From Proteiniclasticum sp. (GTDB lineage: Bacteria > Bacillota > Clostridia > Clostridiales > Clostridiaceae): a stretch of DNA of 64,000 nucleotides. The DNA is taken from NCBI RefSeq assembly GCF_003514505.1, contig NZ_DOPX01000008.1:1-64000 (forward strand), read 5' to 3'. The notes under the pieces are model-generated. The model was not told the DNA's origin, did no database searches, and saw nothing but the letters and a program-made list of their open reading frames with translations. The position numbers and the translations under genes are program-made. This document shows, one piece after another, positions 6,924 to 16,546 of this stretch (the first letter of the stretch is position 1; each line of letters starts with the position of its first letter).

Positions 6924-9113
6924 ATGAAAGCAGCAGGAATTATCATCAATCATGAGGCGCTGGCCACAGATCGGATCTATACTTATGGGATACCTGAAAA
7001 AATGAATTTGAAAATAGGCCAGAAAGTACGTATTCCCTTTGGATCAGGCAACAGGAAGCTGGATGGATTCGTTGTAGCACTCTATGATGATGAAAATTTG
7101 GCCTATGACATGACGAAAATGAAAGAGATTTTTTCTGCAGATCCTGAGGTGTACTTTGAGGAAAAAGATCTTCCACTCATGGATAAAATCAGGAAGAGTT
7201 ATATGGCCACTTATCTGGATGTGATTAAACTGATGATTCCCAAAGGAATTCTTCAGGGAATGAAGCATAAAATGAGTGAGAATCTTTATACAATTGCTAC
7301 TTTGGCACCAAAGCATCAGAAAAGCCCCTATATGGAGATTTACACAAAAGTGGATCAGCATCCAGGAAAGTTTATCAAGGCAGATCTGGTTCGGCAAGGG
7401 TTCTCCTTGAGCTCCGTGAATACGCTCATCCGTCATGGTTATATGGCAGTTCTCAGTGAAAAAGACTACAGGTACAATGTCGAGGAATATGAGAATTATG
7501 AAGAAAGAACCCTCAATGAAGAGCAGAGGACTGCAGTGGAAACCATAGACAAAAAAGATGGAACCTATCTTCTTCATGGCATCACCGGATCTGGTAAGAC
7601 GGAAGTGTTTATGGAACTTATCCGAAGAGGTCTTCAAAGAGGAGAGGATGCCATTGTCTTGTTGCCGGAAATCAGCCTGACACCTCAAATGATTGAAAGA
7701 TTTAAGGGGAGATTTGGAAAAGAGATCACCATCTTTCACTCCAGACTCAGTGATGGGGAACGGTATGATGAATGGCACCGGGTGAGGGCTGGGAAGGTGA
7801 AAATTGCCATAGGAGCAAGATCTGCGCTGTTTCTTCCCTTCAAGAACCTCAAAATGGTCATTGTGGATGAGGAACATGAAACCACTTATAAATCTGAAAT
7901 GAGTCCCAAGTACAATGCGAAAGAAGTGGCAAGACTCATGATGGAAAAGAATGGAGGACGGCTTGTGCTGGCATCAGCCACCCCTTCTGTCGAATCCTAT
8001 TATCAGGCAAAAGAAAAGAAACTGTCCCTGGTCAGGTTGACCAGACGTGCCACCGAAGGTGAGCTTCCAAAGATGGAAGTTGTGGATATGCGGGAAGAGC
8101 TTCTCAGTGGAAACCGCACGATTTTCTCCCGAGCGCTGATGAAAAAAATGGAAGAGGTTCTGGAGAGAAAGGAACAGATGATTCTATTTCTAAATAGAAG
8201 AGGGTTTTCAACCTTTGTGTCCTGCAGATCCTGCGGCTATGTGTTCAAGTGCGGCAACTGCGATATCAGCATGACCTATCATAAAGACAACTCCCTCATC
8301 TGCCATCAGTGCGGTGCCAGGAAGTATCTTCCCAAAACATGCCCCAGCTGTCAGTCCAAGTATATCAAGCAGTTTGGCACAGGAACAGAAAAAGTCGAAG
8401 AAGCCATTCGGAAAATGTTTCCAGAGGCCAAGGTGATGAGAATGGACCGGGATACAACAAAACACAAAGCAGCCTATGAAAACATGTACCAGAATTTTAA
8501 AAACAACGATTGTGACATCCTCATAGGAACCCAGATGATCAGTAAAGGACTGGATTTCAAGGATGTCACTCTTGTGGGGATACTGGCTGCAGACCTTTCG
8601 CTGAATCTTCCGGATTTCCGGTCCTCCGAAAAAACGTTCCAACTGATTACTCAGGTGGCGGGACGAGCGGGAAGAGGGGATAAGAAAGGAGAAGTGGTGA
8701 TTCAGACGTACAGTCCGGAACATTTTGCGGTGGAATATGCGAAAACCCATGATTATGAAGGATTCTATGAGAAAGAGATTCTCATGAGGGAAGCACTGAA
8801 AAATCCGCCATTTACGAAGATTTTTCATATGGTGTTCACCTCTGAAGATGAAAAACTCCTGAGAGAGAAAGTCATGGAGATCGGCGAACATTTAAGAAAT
8901 TATTTGAAGAAGTATGATACTATCATTTTACTGGGACCTAGTCCCTGTATGATATCAAAGATCAAAAACAGCTACAGATGGCAAATAATTCTGAAAGGTG
9001 ATTTTTCACCAGACAGTCAGGAAAGCATCAGGCTTTTCGTTCAGAATGAGATGAAATCTGTCTATAAAGCTATTAAAGTCAGTTTGGATATCAATCCCAA
9101 CAGTATGATGTGA
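6924..9113 (+). CDS. priA: Primosomal replication restart helicase PriA
   Basis: 3'-5' superfamily 2 helicase that reloads the replisome at stalled forks. After the N-terminal fork-binding domain (residues 1-105) and winged-helix region, the Walker A motif is GITGSGKTE near residue 219 and the DEAH-type box is VDEEHE near 315. The family's zinc module follows: CRSCGYVFKCGNC and CHQCGARKYLPKTCPSC (about 434-475), used for primosome contacts. The helicase C-terminal motif QVAGRAGRGDKKG is near 577. 729 residues is full length for Firmicutes. ATG with GGGGGTGAG ribosome site. First gene of the priA-def-fmt run. Confidence 0.96.
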   Translation: MKAAGIIINHEALATDRIYTYGIPEKMNLKIGQKVRIPFGSGNRKLDGFVVALYDDENLAYDMTKMKEIFSADPEVYFEEKDLPLMDKIRKSYMATYLDVIKLMIPKGILQGMKHKMSENLYTIATLAPKHQKSPYMEIYTKVDQHPGKFIKADLVRQGFSLSSVNTLIRHGYMAVLSEKDYRYNVEEYENYEERTLNEEQRTAVETIDKKDGTYLLHGITGSGKTEVFMELIRRGLQRGEDAIVLLPEISLTPQMIERFKGRFGKEITIFHSRLSDGERYDEWHRVRAGKVKIAIGARSALFLPFKNLKMVIVDEEHETTYKSEMSPKYNAKEVARLMMEKNGGRLVLASATPSVESYYQAKEKKLSLVRLTRRATEGELPKMEVVDMREELLSGNRTIFSRALMKKMEEVLERKEQMILFLNRRGFSTFVSCRSCGYVFKCGNCDISMTYHKDNSLICHQCGARKYLPKTCPSCQSKYIKQFGTGTEKVEEAIRKMFPEAKVMRMDRDTTKHKAAYENMYQNFKNNDCDILIGTQMISKGLDFKDVTLVGILAADLSLNLPDFRSSEKTFQLITQVAGRAGRGDKKGEVVIQTYSPEHFAVEYAKTHDYEGFYEKEILMREALKNPPFTKIFHMVFTSEDEKLLREKVMEIGEHLRNYLKKYDTIILLGPSPCMISKIKNSYRWQIILKGDFSPDSQESIRLFVQNEMKSVYKAIKVSLDINPNSMM

Positions 9114-9128
9114 AAAAGGAGAAAAAAG

Positions 9129-9641
9129 ATGGCATTACGAGAAGTAAGACACGTACCAGACAGTGTGTTGAGAAAGGTGGCAAAGCCAGTTACGGAAGTG
9201 ACTCCAAGAATGAAGACACTGATTAAAGATATGTATAATACGATGGATTATGAGGACGGAATCGGATTGGCAGCACCACAGGTGGGGATCCTCAAGAGAA
9301 TCTTCACCGTGGGCATTGGCGACATTCGGTTGGCTTTTGTGAATCCTGAAGTCCTCGAGACAGAAGGGGAGTATCTGGATGTGGAGGGATGTCTTTCCAT
9401 ACCAGGTGAAAATGGGGTAGTGAAGAGACCCACCTATGTGAAGGTGAAAGCCATGAATGAAGAAGGGAAGAATTTTATCATCGAAGCGAAGTATCTTCTT
9501 GCGCGGTGTATTCTTCATGAACTGGATCATCTGAATGGTGTGCTCTTTACAGATAAGCTGGAAGAGGTAGGGGAAGACTTTGAACCTGAAGAACAGGTTG
9601 AGGATCTTCTGATTTCCCTGACCTATCCTGATGGTGAATAA
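9129..9641 (+). CDS. def: Peptide deformylase
   Basis: Metal-dependent hydrolase that removes the formyl group from the N-terminal methionine of new proteins. The three family motifs are intact: GIGLAAPQVG (residues 44-53), EGCLS with the metal ligand Cys88, and HELDH with ligands His130 and His134 and catalytic Glu131. 170 residues is the usual size. It lies 15 bases after priA and just before fmt, the enzyme that adds the formyl group to initiator tRNA, the widely conserved def-fmt pair. Confidence 0.97.
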   Translation: MALREVRHVPDSVLRKVAKPVTEVTPRMKTLIKDMYNTMDYEDGIGLAAPQVGILKRIFTVGIGDIRLAFVNPEVLETEGEYLDVEGCLSIPGENGVVKRPTYVKVKAMNEEGKNFIIEAKYLLARCILHELDHLNGVLFTDKLEEVGEDFEPEEQVEDLLISLTYPDGE

Positions 9642-9642
9642 C

Positions 9643-10590
9643 ATGATGAAGATCATATTTATGGGCACACCAGACTTTTCGGTCCCATCTTTGAAAGTGC
9701 TCGACGACAGGTATGGGGTCTCACTGGTGGTGACACAGCCGGACAAGGAAAAAGGCAGAGGCAAAAAGGTCACTTTTCCTCCTGTGAAGGAAGAAGCGCT
9801 AAGAAGAAACATTCCTGTGAAGCAGCCTGTAAGGCTGAGAAATGACAGAGATCTTATAGAGGAAATGAAAAGCATCGCACCGGATTTTATCATCGTGGTG
9901 GCTTATGGACAAATCCTCAGTGAAGAGATTCTGGCGATTCCCAAATATGGATGCATCAATCTTCATGCGAGTCTATTGCCAAAGCTAAGAGGAGCAGCTC
10001 CCTTGAATTTTGCTCTTATTGAAGGACACAAAGAAAGCGGGGCCACAACCATGCTCATGGATAAAGGACTGGATACTGGAGATATGCTGCTCGTCCGAAA
10101 AATTGAGCTGAGAGAGCAGATGAATGTGGAAGAACTCCATGACAGGATTTCTGAGATGGGTGGAGAACTGCTTGTAGAGACCATGGAAGGACTCATAAGT
10201 GGTTCTGTGAAGCCACAGCCTCAAAACCATGAGGAATCCACTTACGCGCCGCTCATTGATAAGGAGTTTCAGCTGATCCAGTGGGACAGTTCATCTTTTG
10301 CGGTTCACAATCTTGTAAGAGGGCTGTCCCCGGTTCCGGGTGCTTTCTCCTATCTGGATGGACAGAAGGTGAAAATACTGGAAACCGAAGTGGTGGAGGA
10401 TCCAAAGGGGCCAGGAGGTGCACCTGGAGAAATCCTGAATGTTTCCAAAGAGGGAATCATCGTGGCAACGGGAGAAGGACAGATCAGAATTTTAAGGCTG
10501 CAGTACCCTGGAAAGAAACCCATGAAGGTTCGTGATTTTTTAAATGGAAATACAGTTTCCGAAAAATATTTTAAAAGGAGTGAAGGGTGA
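9643..10590 (+). CDS. fmt: Methionyl-tRNA formyltransferase
   Basis: Transfers a formyl group from 10-formyl-tetrahydrofolate to Met-tRNA(fMet) in the cytosol, enabling initiation. The N-terminal Rossmann domain starts IIFMGTPDFSVPSL; the folate-binding and catalytic segment INLHASLLPKLRGAAPLNFALIEG (about 106-129) and the C-terminal OB domain are present. ATGs at 9631, 9643 and 9646 are all in frame; 9643 or 9646 is preferred because GGTGA (9634-9638) is at ribosome-site distance and the resulting N-terminus matches other Fmt proteins. The gene begins immediately after the def stop, implying coupling. About 315 residues. Confidence 0.95.
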   Translation: MMKIIFMGTPDFSVPSLKVLDDRYGVSLVVTQPDKEKGRGKKVTFPPVKEEALRRNIPVKQPVRLRNDRDLIEEMKSIAPDFIIVVAYGQILSEEILAIPKYGCINLHASLLPKLRGAAPLNFALIEGHKESGATTMLMDKGLDTGDMLLVRKIELREQMNVEELHDRISEMGGELLVETMEGLISGSVKPQPQNHEESTYAPLIDKEFQLIQWDSSSFAVHNLVRGLSPVPGAFSYLDGQKVKILETEVVEDPKGPGGAPGEILNVSKEGIIVATGEGQIRILRLQYPGKKPMKVRDFLNGNTVSEKYFKRSEG

Positions 10591-11285
10591 TGTTACCATT
10601 TACGTTTGGATTTGACCCTACATTTTTACTGCTGATTCCAGCGATGATACTGACCATATTTGCTCAAAGCAAGATACAGAGCACCTACAACATTTACAGA
10701 CGGGAAGGCCTTAGAAGCGGAATGACGGGAGCTCAGGTGGCTAGAATCGTTCTGGACCGCTCAGGTCTTCAGAATGTTGCAATAGAGATGGTAAGAGGAA
10801 ATCTCACCGACCACTATGACCCAAGAACGAAGGTTCTGAGACTCAGTGAAGAGGTCTATTCCAGGCCGTCCATCGCTTCAGCTGGAGTAGCTGCCCATGA
10901 AGCGGGTCACGCCATACAAGATCAGGAGGACTATGGTCCGCTGAGAGTTCGTGCTTTTATGGTGCCTTTTGCCTCCATCGGTTCCAGATTTTCCATGATC
11001 ATCATCTTGGCGGGACTTCTTTTTGAAATGTTCAGCCTTGTGGATTTGGGCATCGTTCTCTTTTCTCTGGTGGTCCTTTTTCAGTTGTTTACGTTGCCAG
11101 TAGAGTTTAATGCCTCCAGCAGAGCCCTTGCAGTTCTTGGAGATTATCATATTCTGGCAGAGGACGAGGTGCCTAAAGCGAAGAAGGTTCTGGATGCTGC
11201 AGCACTCACCTACGTAGCAGCTGCGTTCTCCTCTATAATGACACTGGTCCGGCTTCTCGTAATCCGTGATCGAAGAAGGGATTAA
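10590..11285 (+). CDS. YugP-like zinc membrane metallopeptidase
   Basis: Predicted integral membrane protease of the neutral zinc metallopeptidase family typified by B. subtilis YugP. An N-terminal span (LLLIPAMILTIFA) is followed by the zinc site AAHEAGHAIQ (about residues 107-116) and two further spans (about 133-177); the third-ligand region FNASSRALAVLGDYHIL (about 171-187) fits family members. Substrate unknown. The ATG at 10590 shares bases with the fmt stop (TGATG) and has AAAGGAG nine bases upstream; a GTG one codon earlier is also possible. Its place between fmt and rsmB recurs in Clostridia, suggesting co-expression rather than a shared pathway. 231 residues. Confidence 0.88.
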   Translation: MLPFTFGFDPTFLLLIPAMILTIFAQSKIQSTYNIYRREGLRSGMTGAQVARIVLDRSGLQNVAIEMVRGNLTDHYDPRTKVLRLSEEVYSRPSIASAGVAAHEAGHAIQDQEDYGPLRVRAFMVPFASIGSRFSMIIILAGLLFEMFSLVDLGIVLFSLVVLFQLFTLPVEFNASSRALAVLGDYHILAEDEVPKAKKVLDAAALTYVAAAFSSIMTLVRLLVIRDRRRD

Positions 11286-11294
11286 GGAAATACT

Positions 11295-12611
11295 ATGATG
11301 AATGTCAGAGAAACAGCCGTGGAGATTTTAGGGAAAGTCCTTTATCAGGGAGCTTTCTCCAATCTTCTTCTGGACCGTGCGATTCAGTCCGGACAGGTGA
11401 AAGAAGAGGATGTTGGACTGCTCACAGAAATTGTATATGGCACACTGAAATATCTTCTTACAATTGATGAGATCTTAAAAAGAAATACAAAGATCTCTTT
11501 ATCAAAAACAGAGCGTTATGTTTTGGATGTTCTTCGCATCTCGGTTTACCAGATGCATTTCCTGGATCGCATACCACCCTATGCCGTCATCAATGAAGCT
11601 GTGAATCTAACAAAGAAAAAAGCGCCGAAAGCCTCCGGGTTTGTCAATGGTGTTCTTCGTGGATATCTCCGAAAAAAAGACGAGCTGTATACGTTCAATA
11701 AAAAGATAGATGAAGAGATCTACGAGTATTCCTTTCCAGCCTGGATGATTCAGCTGTTTAAAAATCAGTATGGAGACAAGTACCTGGAAATATTGAGCGG
11801 ACTGAATGAAAGACCCGTGATCACCTATCGGGTGAATACGCTAAAGATGTCAAGGGATGCGGCTCTTGAAGAGCTAAGGCAGCTTGGTTACAGTGCTGAA
11901 AAGACAGCCATTTCGCCTTATGGAATTGAAGTCACTGGTGGAAAGAGTGTGATGCAGAACCCGCTGTTCAGAGAAGGGGTCCTTACGGTGCAGGATGAAA
12001 GTTCTATGCTGGTAGCTCCTCTTGTAGTGAGCGAAGGGGAGGAATATCTGGATCTTTGTTCTGCACCTGGTGGAAAAACAATGCATCTAGCGGAGCTCCT
12101 TCATGATCAGGTGCCGGTTCATGCTTTCGATATCTATGAAAGCAAGCTTCGCCTGATCCGAGAAAACCGGGACAGGTTGGGATTAACCTCTGTAACCATC
12201 AGGAAAAACAATGGTCTTCACCTTTTACCCGAGTATGTGGGTAAAGCCCATGTGCTTCTGGATGCTCCCTGTTCAGGACTTGGAATCATCAGGAAAAAGC
12301 CTGAGATCAAATATACAAAGACACCAGAAGAGCTTCTGGATCTTGTGAAAATCCAGAGAGATCTTCTGGAGACGGCTATGAACTATATTCCACCTGGCGG
12401 TACACTGGTGTACTCCACCTGTACGCTGAATCAAGCGGAGAATGAAGAGAATGTCAGATGGTTTCTGGAGCGGCACAATGATTTCGAAGCTGTTCCCATC
12501 AATGTTGGAGAAGGAGATCATCTTCAATACGCTCCGGAAGGATTTCTCACCATCTTGCCCGGTAAAACCATGGATGGGTTCTTTATCAGCAAACTGAAGA
12601 GAATGTCATAA
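11295..12611 (+). CDS. rsmB: 16S rRNA m5C967 methyltransferase RsmB
   Basis: SAM-dependent RNA methyltransferase making 5-methylcytosine in 16S rRNA during 30S assembly. It has an N-terminal NusB-like RNA-binding domain (residues 1-130) and a C-terminal Rossmann catalytic domain with the SAM motif LDLCSAPGGKTMHLAELL (about 251-268), LLDAPCSGLG carrying one catalytic cysteine (about 323), and YSTCTLNQAENE with the second (about 375). 438 residues is standard. It ends the def-fmt-yugP-rsmB group; a strong terminator follows. Confidence 0.95.
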   Translation: MMNVRETAVEILGKVLYQGAFSNLLLDRAIQSGQVKEEDVGLLTEIVYGTLKYLLTIDEILKRNTKISLSKTERYVLDVLRISVYQMHFLDRIPPYAVINEAVNLTKKKAPKASGFVNGVLRGYLRKKDELYTFNKKIDEEIYEYSFPAWMIQLFKNQYGDKYLEILSGLNERPVITYRVNTLKMSRDAALEELRQLGYSAEKTAISPYGIEVTGGKSVMQNPLFREGVLTVQDESSMLVAPLVVSEGEEYLDLCSAPGGKTMHLAELLHDQVPVHAFDIYESKLRLIRENRDRLGLTSVTIRKNNGLHLLPEYVGKAHVLLDAPCSGLGIIRKKPEIKYTKTPEELLDLVKIQRDLLETAMNYIPPGGTLVYSTCTLNQAENEENVRWFLERHNDFEAVPINVGEGDHLQYAPEGFLTILPGKTMDGFFISKLKRMS

Positions 12612-12652
12612 CCTCTGCGACGGTCTGAGAAAACCGTTCCAGAGGTTTTCTT
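12611..12652 (+). terminator. Terminator after rsmB
   Basis: CCTCTG and ACGGT arms pair with ACCGT and CAGAGG across a short loop, followed by TTTTCTT. Confidence 0.75.
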
Positions 12653-12670
12653 CTGAAAATCTAAGAATAA

Positions 12671-12698
12671 TTTAAAGAAATTTAACATAATTTATGAT
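12671..12698 (+). promoter_or_regulatory. Possible promoter of rlmN-prpC-prkC
   Basis: TTTAAA (12671-12676), 16-base spacer, TATGAT (12693-12698). The -35 is weak, but position after a terminator and before rlmN supports it. Confidence 0.4.
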
Positions 12699-12753
12699 AA
12701 AATGTCCATGTTTATGAATGAAGTCCAGAAGTATTCTGGAAAAGGATGTTAGC

Positions 12754-13788
12754 ATGACGAATATTTACGATTATTCTCTGGAAGAACTGAAAGCCTGGCT
12801 CGTGAGTCAGGGAGAAAGTGCTTTTAGAGCGAAGCAAGTTTATGATTATTTATATAAAGGGATTACGGATCCAGATCTGATGAAAACCCTCAACAGGAGC
12901 ACGAAAGACAAGCTGAACGAGCATTTCCACATGGCGCTGCCTCAAGTTCTTGAGAAACGGGTATCAAAGGATGGCACCATAAAAATGCTTATGGTGCTGG
13001 AGGATAAAAATATCATCGAGACCGTAATCATGAAGTACCATTATGGCTATTCAGTGTGTGTATCTTCCCAAATCGGCTGTAAAATGGGGTGCACCTTCTG
13101 TGCGTCTACAAAAGATGGTATGGTAAGAAATCTGACACCAGGAGAAATTCTGTCTCAGATCATCGCAGCATCTTTAGTGGTAGGAGAAAGAATCTCCCAT
13201 GTGGTACTCATGGGATCTGGAGAACCCCTTGATAATTTTGATGCAGTGCTCAAGTTTTTAAGTCTCGTGAATGCGAAGGAAGGTCTTCATCTGTCCCATA
13301 GAAACATTACAGTATCTACCTGCGGCCTTGTGAACAGAATCATTGAACTTGCGGATCAGAAGCTTCAGATCACCCTTGCGATTTCGCTTCATGAGACTAC
13401 AGACGAAGCCAGAAAGAAGATCATGCCAATTGCTAACAAATATAGTATTCAGGAGATATTAAATAGTGTAGAATATTATATGAGCAAAACTGGAAGAAGA
13501 GTTTCATTTGAGTATGCATTGGTTCGAGGTTCCAATGACACCAGAGAAAATGCATATGCTCTTGCAAAGCTTCTTGAAGGAATGAAGGTTCATGTGAACC
13601 TGATTCCGGTCAATGCAATAAAGGAAATGCTGTATTTACCGTCAACCAATGAATCCATCCAAGGCTTTAAGGATGTTCTGCTTCAGTCTGGGATTGAAGC
13701 TACAATCCGCAGAGAGATGGGTGGAGATATTGACGCTGCTTGTGGGCAGCTGAGAAGAAGCTATTTGGAAAATAGAGCTGACCTGTGA
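12754..13788 (+). CDS. rlmN: Dual-specificity 23S rRNA/tRNA adenine-C2 methyltransferase RlmN
   Basis: Radical SAM enzyme that makes 2-methyladenosine at A2503 of 23S rRNA and, in studied homologues, A37 of some tRNAs. The cluster-binding motif CKMGCTFCAS (CxxxCxxC) is near residues 109-118 and GEPLDNFDAVLKF near 157-169; the C-terminal MGGDIDAACGQLR carries the conserved cysteine that receives the methyl group. The open frame extends to 12718, but AAAGGATG precedes the ATG at 12754 at normal distance and gives MTNIYDYSLEELKAWL, the usual start. 344 residues. Confidence 0.96.
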   Translation: MTNIYDYSLEELKAWLVSQGESAFRAKQVYDYLYKGITDPDLMKTLNRSTKDKLNEHFHMALPQVLEKRVSKDGTIKMLMVLEDKNIIETVIMKYHYGYSVCVSSQIGCKMGCTFCASTKDGMVRNLTPGEILSQIIAASLVVGERISHVVLMGSGEPLDNFDAVLKFLSLVNAKEGLHLSHRNITVSTCGLVNRIIELADQKLQITLAISLHETTDEARKKIMPIANKYSIQEILNSVEYYMSKTGRRVSFEYALVRGSNDTRENAYALAKLLEGMKVHVNLIPVNAIKEMLYLPSTNESIQGFKDVLLQSGIEATIRREMGGDIDAACGQLRRSYLENRADL

Positions 13789-13798
13789 GGAGAAACAT

Positions 13799-14524
13799 AT
13801 GATAGAAAGGATATCAGATATTGGCAATATCCGACAACTGAATGAAGACACCTATGGCATCCTGGAGGATGAAGTGTTCAACCTTTTTCTGATATGCGAT
13901 GGCATGGGGGGACATAATGCAGGTGAAGTTGCAAGTGCCCTTGCTAAAGAAACTGTGCTTGATTTCATGAAAGGAATCCAGCAGGAAGAACTGCTTCTGC
14001 CCTCGCTGATGAAAGCAATCACAAAAGCAAACCATGAGATTTATGCGTTATCTTCTAAAGAGAAAACCATGAGCGGTATGGGAACAACCATGACAGCGGC
14101 GCTGAGCCATCATGGAAGACTTGATATCGCACATGTAGGAGACAGCTCGCTCTATGTGGTGTACAATAATGAGATTAAGAAAATCACAAAAGACCATAGT
14201 TATGTTCAAGAACTTGTTGATCTTGGGAAAGTCACCGAGGAGGATGCGAAGCATCATCCGAATAAAAACATCATCACAAGAGCTGTAGGAACCAATCTTC
14301 ATGTGGAGATTGAAGCTTATACGCGGCAGACGGATCATAAGGAAATATATTTGCTTTGCACGGATGGTCTTTCAGATTATCTCTCTGCACAAGAGATCTT
14401 AGAAAAGCTTTCCGGTAGCCAGGATATGCATAAGTCCATGATGGAACTTGTGGAAATGGCCAAAGAAAGAGGTGGAAGAGATAACATCACGCTAGTAATT
14501 TTTGGAGGAGAAGCGTTGAAATGA
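13799..14524 (+). CDS. prpC: PP2C-family Ser/Thr protein phosphatase (PrpC/Stp)
   Basis: Metal-dependent cytoplasmic phosphatase that reverses phosphorylation by the adjacent PASTA kinase. PP2C motifs in order: CDGMGGHNAGEVAS (about residues 35-48), GDSSLYVV (about 117), CTDGLSDYL (about 187), and RGGRDNITLV near the C-terminus, giving the aspartates that bind two metal ions. 241 residues is typical of the bacterial short form. It follows rlmN by 10 bases and overlaps the kinase start by 4 bases, so the pair is translationally coupled. Confidence 0.95.
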   Translation: MIERISDIGNIRQLNEDTYGILEDEVFNLFLICDGMGGHNAGEVASALAKETVLDFMKGIQQEELLLPSLMKAITKANHEIYALSSKEKTMSGMGTTMTAALSHHGRLDIAHVGDSSLYVVYNNEIKKITKDHSYVQELVDLGKVTEEDAKHHPNKNIITRAVGTNLHVEIEAYTRQTDHKEIYLLCTDGLSDYLSAQEILEKLSGSQDMHKSMMELVEMAKERGGRDNITLVIFGGEALK

Positions 14525-16416
14525 TAGGAAAAATATTAGGGAACCGTTATGAAATCACTGAAAAAATTGCCCAGGGAGGCATGTCCGTTGTATATAAAGC
14601 ACTGGATCTGAACTTGAACCGCTATGATGCAGTCAAAGTGCTGAAGCCAGAGTTTTCATCCAATAAGGATATTCTGGATAAATTCAAGCAGGAAGCCAAT
14701 GCTGTCGCTTTTTTATCTCATCCTAATATCGTCAATATTTATAATGTTGGCAGTGAGGATCAGATCCATTATATTGTCATGGAGTATGTGAAGGGAAAAA
14801 CTCTGAAAGAAGTCATAAAAGCTCAGGGAAAACTGTCTGTGGAAGAAACACTGAATTATTCCTATCAGATTGCTCGCGCATTGGAGTCCGCACATAACAG
14901 CAATATCATTCACCGTGATATTAAGCCTCAGAATATCATGCTCACCAAAGACGGGCTGATTAAAGTGACAGACTTTGGTATTGCAAAACACTCAGATTCT
15001 GTGACCATTACCAATTCTGGTAAGATCATCGGTTCAGCTCATTATTTCTCACCGGAGCAGGCTAGAGGGAACATGACAGATGGAAGATCTGACATATACT
15101 CCCTTGGCATCGTGATGTATGAGATGGTCACCGGCCAAGTGCCCTTTGATGCTGAAAGTCCAATCACCATCGCCTTGAAGCATATGCAAGAACCTCTCCC
15201 ATCACCAAGAGCGCTGAATCCTTCTGTGAGTGCTGGGTTAGAGAAAGTGATTCTCAAAGCCACGGAGAAGAATCCCATAGACCGATACCAGAGAATCGAA
15301 GACATGATGATGGATCTTCGTGCGCTGATGAATGGTGAAAGATTAGAATCTAAAGAAAATATTAATACAGATCACACACAAGTCATGAACGCGGTAGTAC
15401 CGGAAAGGAAAACTATGAGAAACGACATTTATGATGATGAAAAGCCATCAAACAATAAGAAAAAGACACTGATTATTGGCCTTGCCATGATCCTGGTAGT
15501 GGTACTCGGTGCACTCATTGGGGATGCGGTATTCAGCCGCGGCAATGGAAATCAGCCAGGAGAGGTTTCGGAAGAAGAAGTGGATATCCCTGAAATCATG
15601 GGGCTTACCAAGGAAGAAGCAGAGGATGCGCTGGAAATGGTGGGTCTTGTTCTTGAGGTTACTGGAACCGAGACATCGGAGCAGCCTGAGAACACTGTGA
15701 TCAAAGTGATTCCTGAAGAAGGAACCACGGTGAAGAAGGGAGTAACCGTTTCTGTTGTACTGAGCGCAGGAGAGGAAAAGCTTTATGTCCCTGATATCAC
15801 AGGAAGTACCGTTGAGTCTGCAGAAATTATTCTGGGCAATAACGGGTTTATTCTTGGAACTACCAAAGAAGAGTTCAGTGAAACTGTTCCAGCTGGAGAA
15901 ATCATCGGGCAGGATCCACTGGTCAACACTTCCATGCCAAAGGGAAGTGCTGTAAATGTAGTGGTTTCTAAAGGTCCGGAGATTGTTTTATCTATTGTTC
16001 CTGACATGAAGGGACGCACACAAAGAGAGGCGCAAGCTCTTCTTGAAGCGGTTGGTCTTACCATTGGGGAAGTGAAAACTGTACCTACTGGAGATGAAGC
16101 CCAAAGCGGACGTATTGTAGAACAGAGTCTTCCTGCTGCTACAGAAGTGAAGGAAGGAACTAAAGTCAATATTACTCTTTATGAGTACACAGAAGTGAAT
16201 ATTCCAAGCAATCTCATCGGAAAGACTGCCGGAGAAGCTGTGACTGCTCTGAAAGCGTTGGGATTAAATCCTGTGCTCGTTGATGGAACGGTCAACAGTG
16301 ATCTTGTGGTAGAGCTGAATCCAGGAAGAGGCCCCGTGGCCTATGGAAGTACGGTGGAAGTCCTGGGTGAACCTGAACCGGTAGAAGAAGAACCTACTGA
16401 AACACCAGCGGGTTAA
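14521..16416 (+). CDS. prkC: PASTA-domain Ser/Thr protein kinase PrkC
   Basis: Membrane receptor kinase that senses peptidoglycan fragments or lipid II and phosphorylates proteins of cell-wall synthesis and growth control. Kinase domain at residues 1-275: Gly-rich loop AQGGMSVVY, ATP-binding Lys39, catalytic HRDIKPQN (about 131-138), DFG (about 150) and activation loop with several Ser/Thr. A linker and one membrane span (LIIGLAMILVVVLGALIG, about 316-333) lead to four extracellular PASTA repeats (about 357-615), then an acidic Pro/Glu tail. 631 residues. The ATG lies inside the end of prpC (ATGATAGG). Terminator follows. Confidence 0.96.
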   Translation: MIGKILGNRYEITEKIAQGGMSVVYKALDLNLNRYDAVKVLKPEFSSNKDILDKFKQEANAVAFLSHPNIVNIYNVGSEDQIHYIVMEYVKGKTLKEVIKAQGKLSVEETLNYSYQIARALESAHNSNIIHRDIKPQNIMLTKDGLIKVTDFGIAKHSDSVTITNSGKIIGSAHYFSPEQARGNMTDGRSDIYSLGIVMYEMVTGQVPFDAESPITIALKHMQEPLPSPRALNPSVSAGLEKVILKATEKNPIDRYQRIEDMMMDLRALMNGERLESKENINTDHTQVMNAVVPERKTMRNDIYDDEKPSNNKKKTLIIGLAMILVVVLGALIGDAVFSRGNGNQPGEVSEEEVDIPEIMGLTKEEAEDALEMVGLVLEVTGTETSEQPENTVIKVIPEEGTTVKKGVTVSVVLSAGEEKLYVPDITGSTVESAEIILGNNGFILGTTKEEFSETVPAGEIIGQDPLVNTSMPKGSAVNVVVSKGPEIVLSIVPDMKGRTQREAQALLEAVGLTIGEVKTVPTGDEAQSGRIVEQSLPAATEVKEGTKVNITLYEYTEVNIPSNLIGKTAGEAVTALKALGLNPVLVDGTVNSDLVVELNPGRGPVAYGSTVEVLGEPEPVEEEPTETPAG

Positions 16417-16431
16417 GTAGAACTGTAAGTG

Positions 16432-16470
16432 AACAGCCAGCTCATTAATTTGAGCTGGTTGTTTGTTTTT
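16432..16470 (+). terminator. Terminator after prkC
   Basis: AACAGCCAGCTCA pairs with TGAGCTGGTTGTT around TTAATT, followed by a T-rich run. Confidence 0.8.
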
Positions 16471-16546
16471 GCTGATTCTTTGGTAACAAACAGGAAGAAA
16501 TAGATTATAATAGAACGTAAAGAATAGAGCGGAAAGGACTGATGCA

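Noticed and set aside
7044..7877. 277-codon open frame antisense to priA
   Set aside because: Same reasons as other antisense frames; priA motifs on the plus strand are intact throughout.
8208..8891. 227-codon open frame antisense to the priA zinc module
   Set aside because: His- and Phe-rich shadow of PriA; no ribosome site.
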